From Solirubrobacteraceae bacterium (lineage in GTDB: Bacteria > Actinomycetota > Thermoleophilia > Solirubrobacterales > Solirubrobacteraceae), in assembly GCA_025935735.1 (NCBI GenBank), contig JAICUS010000197.1, positions 1 through 9,609 of the forward strand: a DNA stretch of 9,609 nucleotides, read 5' to 3'. Each line of letters begins with the position of its first letter. The first letter of the stretch is position 1. Shown here in pieces: positions 9,114 through 9,609 of the stretch. The notes under the pieces were generated by a model. It did no database searches, was not told where the DNA came from, and saw only the letters and a list, made by a program, of their open reading frames with translations. The position numbers were made by a program, and so were the translations under genes.

Positions 9114-9263
9114 TGCGGCGGGATCCCCGAGCAGCTCGTCCGCGGGATCGGCGTCGCCTCCGGCGAGGGGGTCAGCGTCGGCCCTGCTCGCGGCGACGTC
9201 GCCGGGCTGGTCACCGTCCTGGGATTCGCGGTCGCGGCCGGGCTCTCGGCCATCGGCGCATGA
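9114..9263 (+). pseudogene. Possible C-terminal gene remnant (start-less coding-like frame)
   Basis: Between the NhaC-type stop and the convergent gene, the frame ending in TGA at 9261-9263 reads like protein. From 9120 it gives 47 residues beginning GIPEQLVRGIGVASGEG and ending in a hydrophobic stretch GLVTVLGFAVAAGLSAIGA. Of these 47 codons, 43 end in G or C; the next plus-strand frame gives 38 by the same count, so the bias is suggestive only. No ATG or GTG start with a ribosome binding site is found in this frame, and upstream of about 9114 it becomes arginine-rich nonsense over the NhaC gene. It may be the tail of a deleted membrane protein gene, an altered C-terminus, or chance. I do not recognise the family. 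Confidence 0.25.
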
Positions 9264-9278
9264 GGTGCGACCCGGCGC

Positions 9279-9609
9279 TCACGCCGCCGGCGTGGCGGCG
9301 GCCGCGTCCGGGGAGGGCAGGCCCTCGTCCCGGTAACCGATCTGCCCGGCCTCCGCCAGCCAGCCGCGCATGATGCGGTGAACCGCGACGGCGCCGATCA
9401 CGGGCTGCTGCGGCCACGACAACTCGGGTGGAACGAGCATGAACGGGTGCGCCTGGCCGCCGCCGAGGCCGCCGTGGGAGCCGACGAGCTCCTCGAACGC
9501 CGCCACCTCGTCGAGCTCGGGCCAGTAGCGGCCGTTGACCAGGATGTCCGGGCAGTGCGGGAACGCCGCGGTGCGCGCGACGTGCGCCGCCGCGTTGGGC
9601 CCGAAGGGC
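9279..9609 (-). CDS. C-terminal fragment, probable alkaline-phosphatase-superfamily protein
   Basis: Open minus-strand frame entering from the right edge and ending at a TGA at 9281-9279; 109 residues are visible and the start lies outside the window. The fragment contains CPDILVNGRYWPELDEVAAF, then EELVGSHGGLGGGQAHPFML and AVHRIMRGWL. The 'DILVN...DEVAAFEELVGSHGGLGG' pattern recalls the C-terminal part of actinobacterial alkaline-phosphatase/type I phosphodiesterase-like proteins, often fused to a small membrane (holin-like) domain. SHGG would fit the metal-binding histidine region of that superfamily. This is from memory of the family, not from a search. The last 15 residues are an Ala/Pro-rich tail with no obvious fold. 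It converges on the NhaC-type gene and is probably unrelated to the arginine operon. Confidence 0.65.
   Translation of the reverse strand, partial: PFGPNAAAHVARTAAFPHCPDILVNGRYWPELDEVAAFEELVGSHGGLGGGQAHPFMLVPPELSWPQQPVIGAVAVHRIMRGWLAEAGQIGYRDEGLPSPDAAAATPAA

Noticed and set aside
9280..9294. Small hairpin CACGCC-GCC-GGCGTG as a bidirectional terminator between convergent genes
   Set aside because: Only 6 bp, inside the end of the minus-strand gene and without a T-run; such hairpins are common in GC-rich DNA.
5008..9336. Very long plus-strand open frame (1442 codons) opposite arcA and the transporter
   Set aside because: It is rich in Arg, Ala, Gly, Asp and His with no domain logic, which is typical of the antisense frame in high-GC DNA. 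The opposite strand has clear enzymes.

Overview
The window is very GC-rich with strong G/C bias at third codon positions, GTG as well as ATG starts and tightly packed genes. This fits a high-GC actinobacterium, possibly of the Thermoleophilia/Solirubrobacterales type. That placement is inferred from composition and gene style and was not tested.

Layout: positions 7461 down to 1 hold one minus-strand operon. In transcription order it is a YfcC-type basic amino acid transporter (7461-5875), arginine deiminase arcA (5862-4633), ornithine carbamoyltransferase arcB (4621-3593), carbamate kinase arcC (3591-2650) and a P2-type cation-transporting ATPase (2632 to beyond position 1, C-terminus cut off). 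The gaps are 12, 11, 1 and 17 bases, and each of the four downstream genes has a clear Shine-Dalgarno at or near the preceding stop codon. The first four genes form a complete arginine deiminase (ADI) pathway in arcDABC order: arginine enters in exchange for ornithine, is converted to citrulline and ammonia, citrulline is phosphorolysed to ornithine and carbamoyl phosphate, and carbamate kinase makes ATP.

A 106-base intergenic region (7462-7567) with a 14-bp perfect palindrome separates this operon from a divergent plus-strand NhaC-family antiporter gene (7568-9112). After it come about 150 bases with a coding-like but start-less reading frame (about 9114-9263) that may be a gene remnant. A convergent minus-strand gene fragment (9279 to the window end) resembles the C-terminus of an alkaline-phosphatase-superfamily protein.

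The main point of interest is the P-type ATPase. It is placed as the fifth gene of an ATP-generating operon. It has all the catalytic motifs of the SERCA-like family, but by hand alignment every acidic residue that binds Ca2+ in SERCA is replaced (Glu309, Glu771, Asp800 and Glu908 become Thr, Met, Gln and Asn). The substrate is therefore probably not Ca2+. A plausible reading, which is inference, is an arginine-fuelled ion-pumping or pH/ion-homeostasis module made of the ADI pathway, an ATP-driven pump and a divergent secondary antiporter. I saw no tRNA, rRNA, insertion sequence or CRISPR array, and no gene-free stretch longer than about 170 bases.
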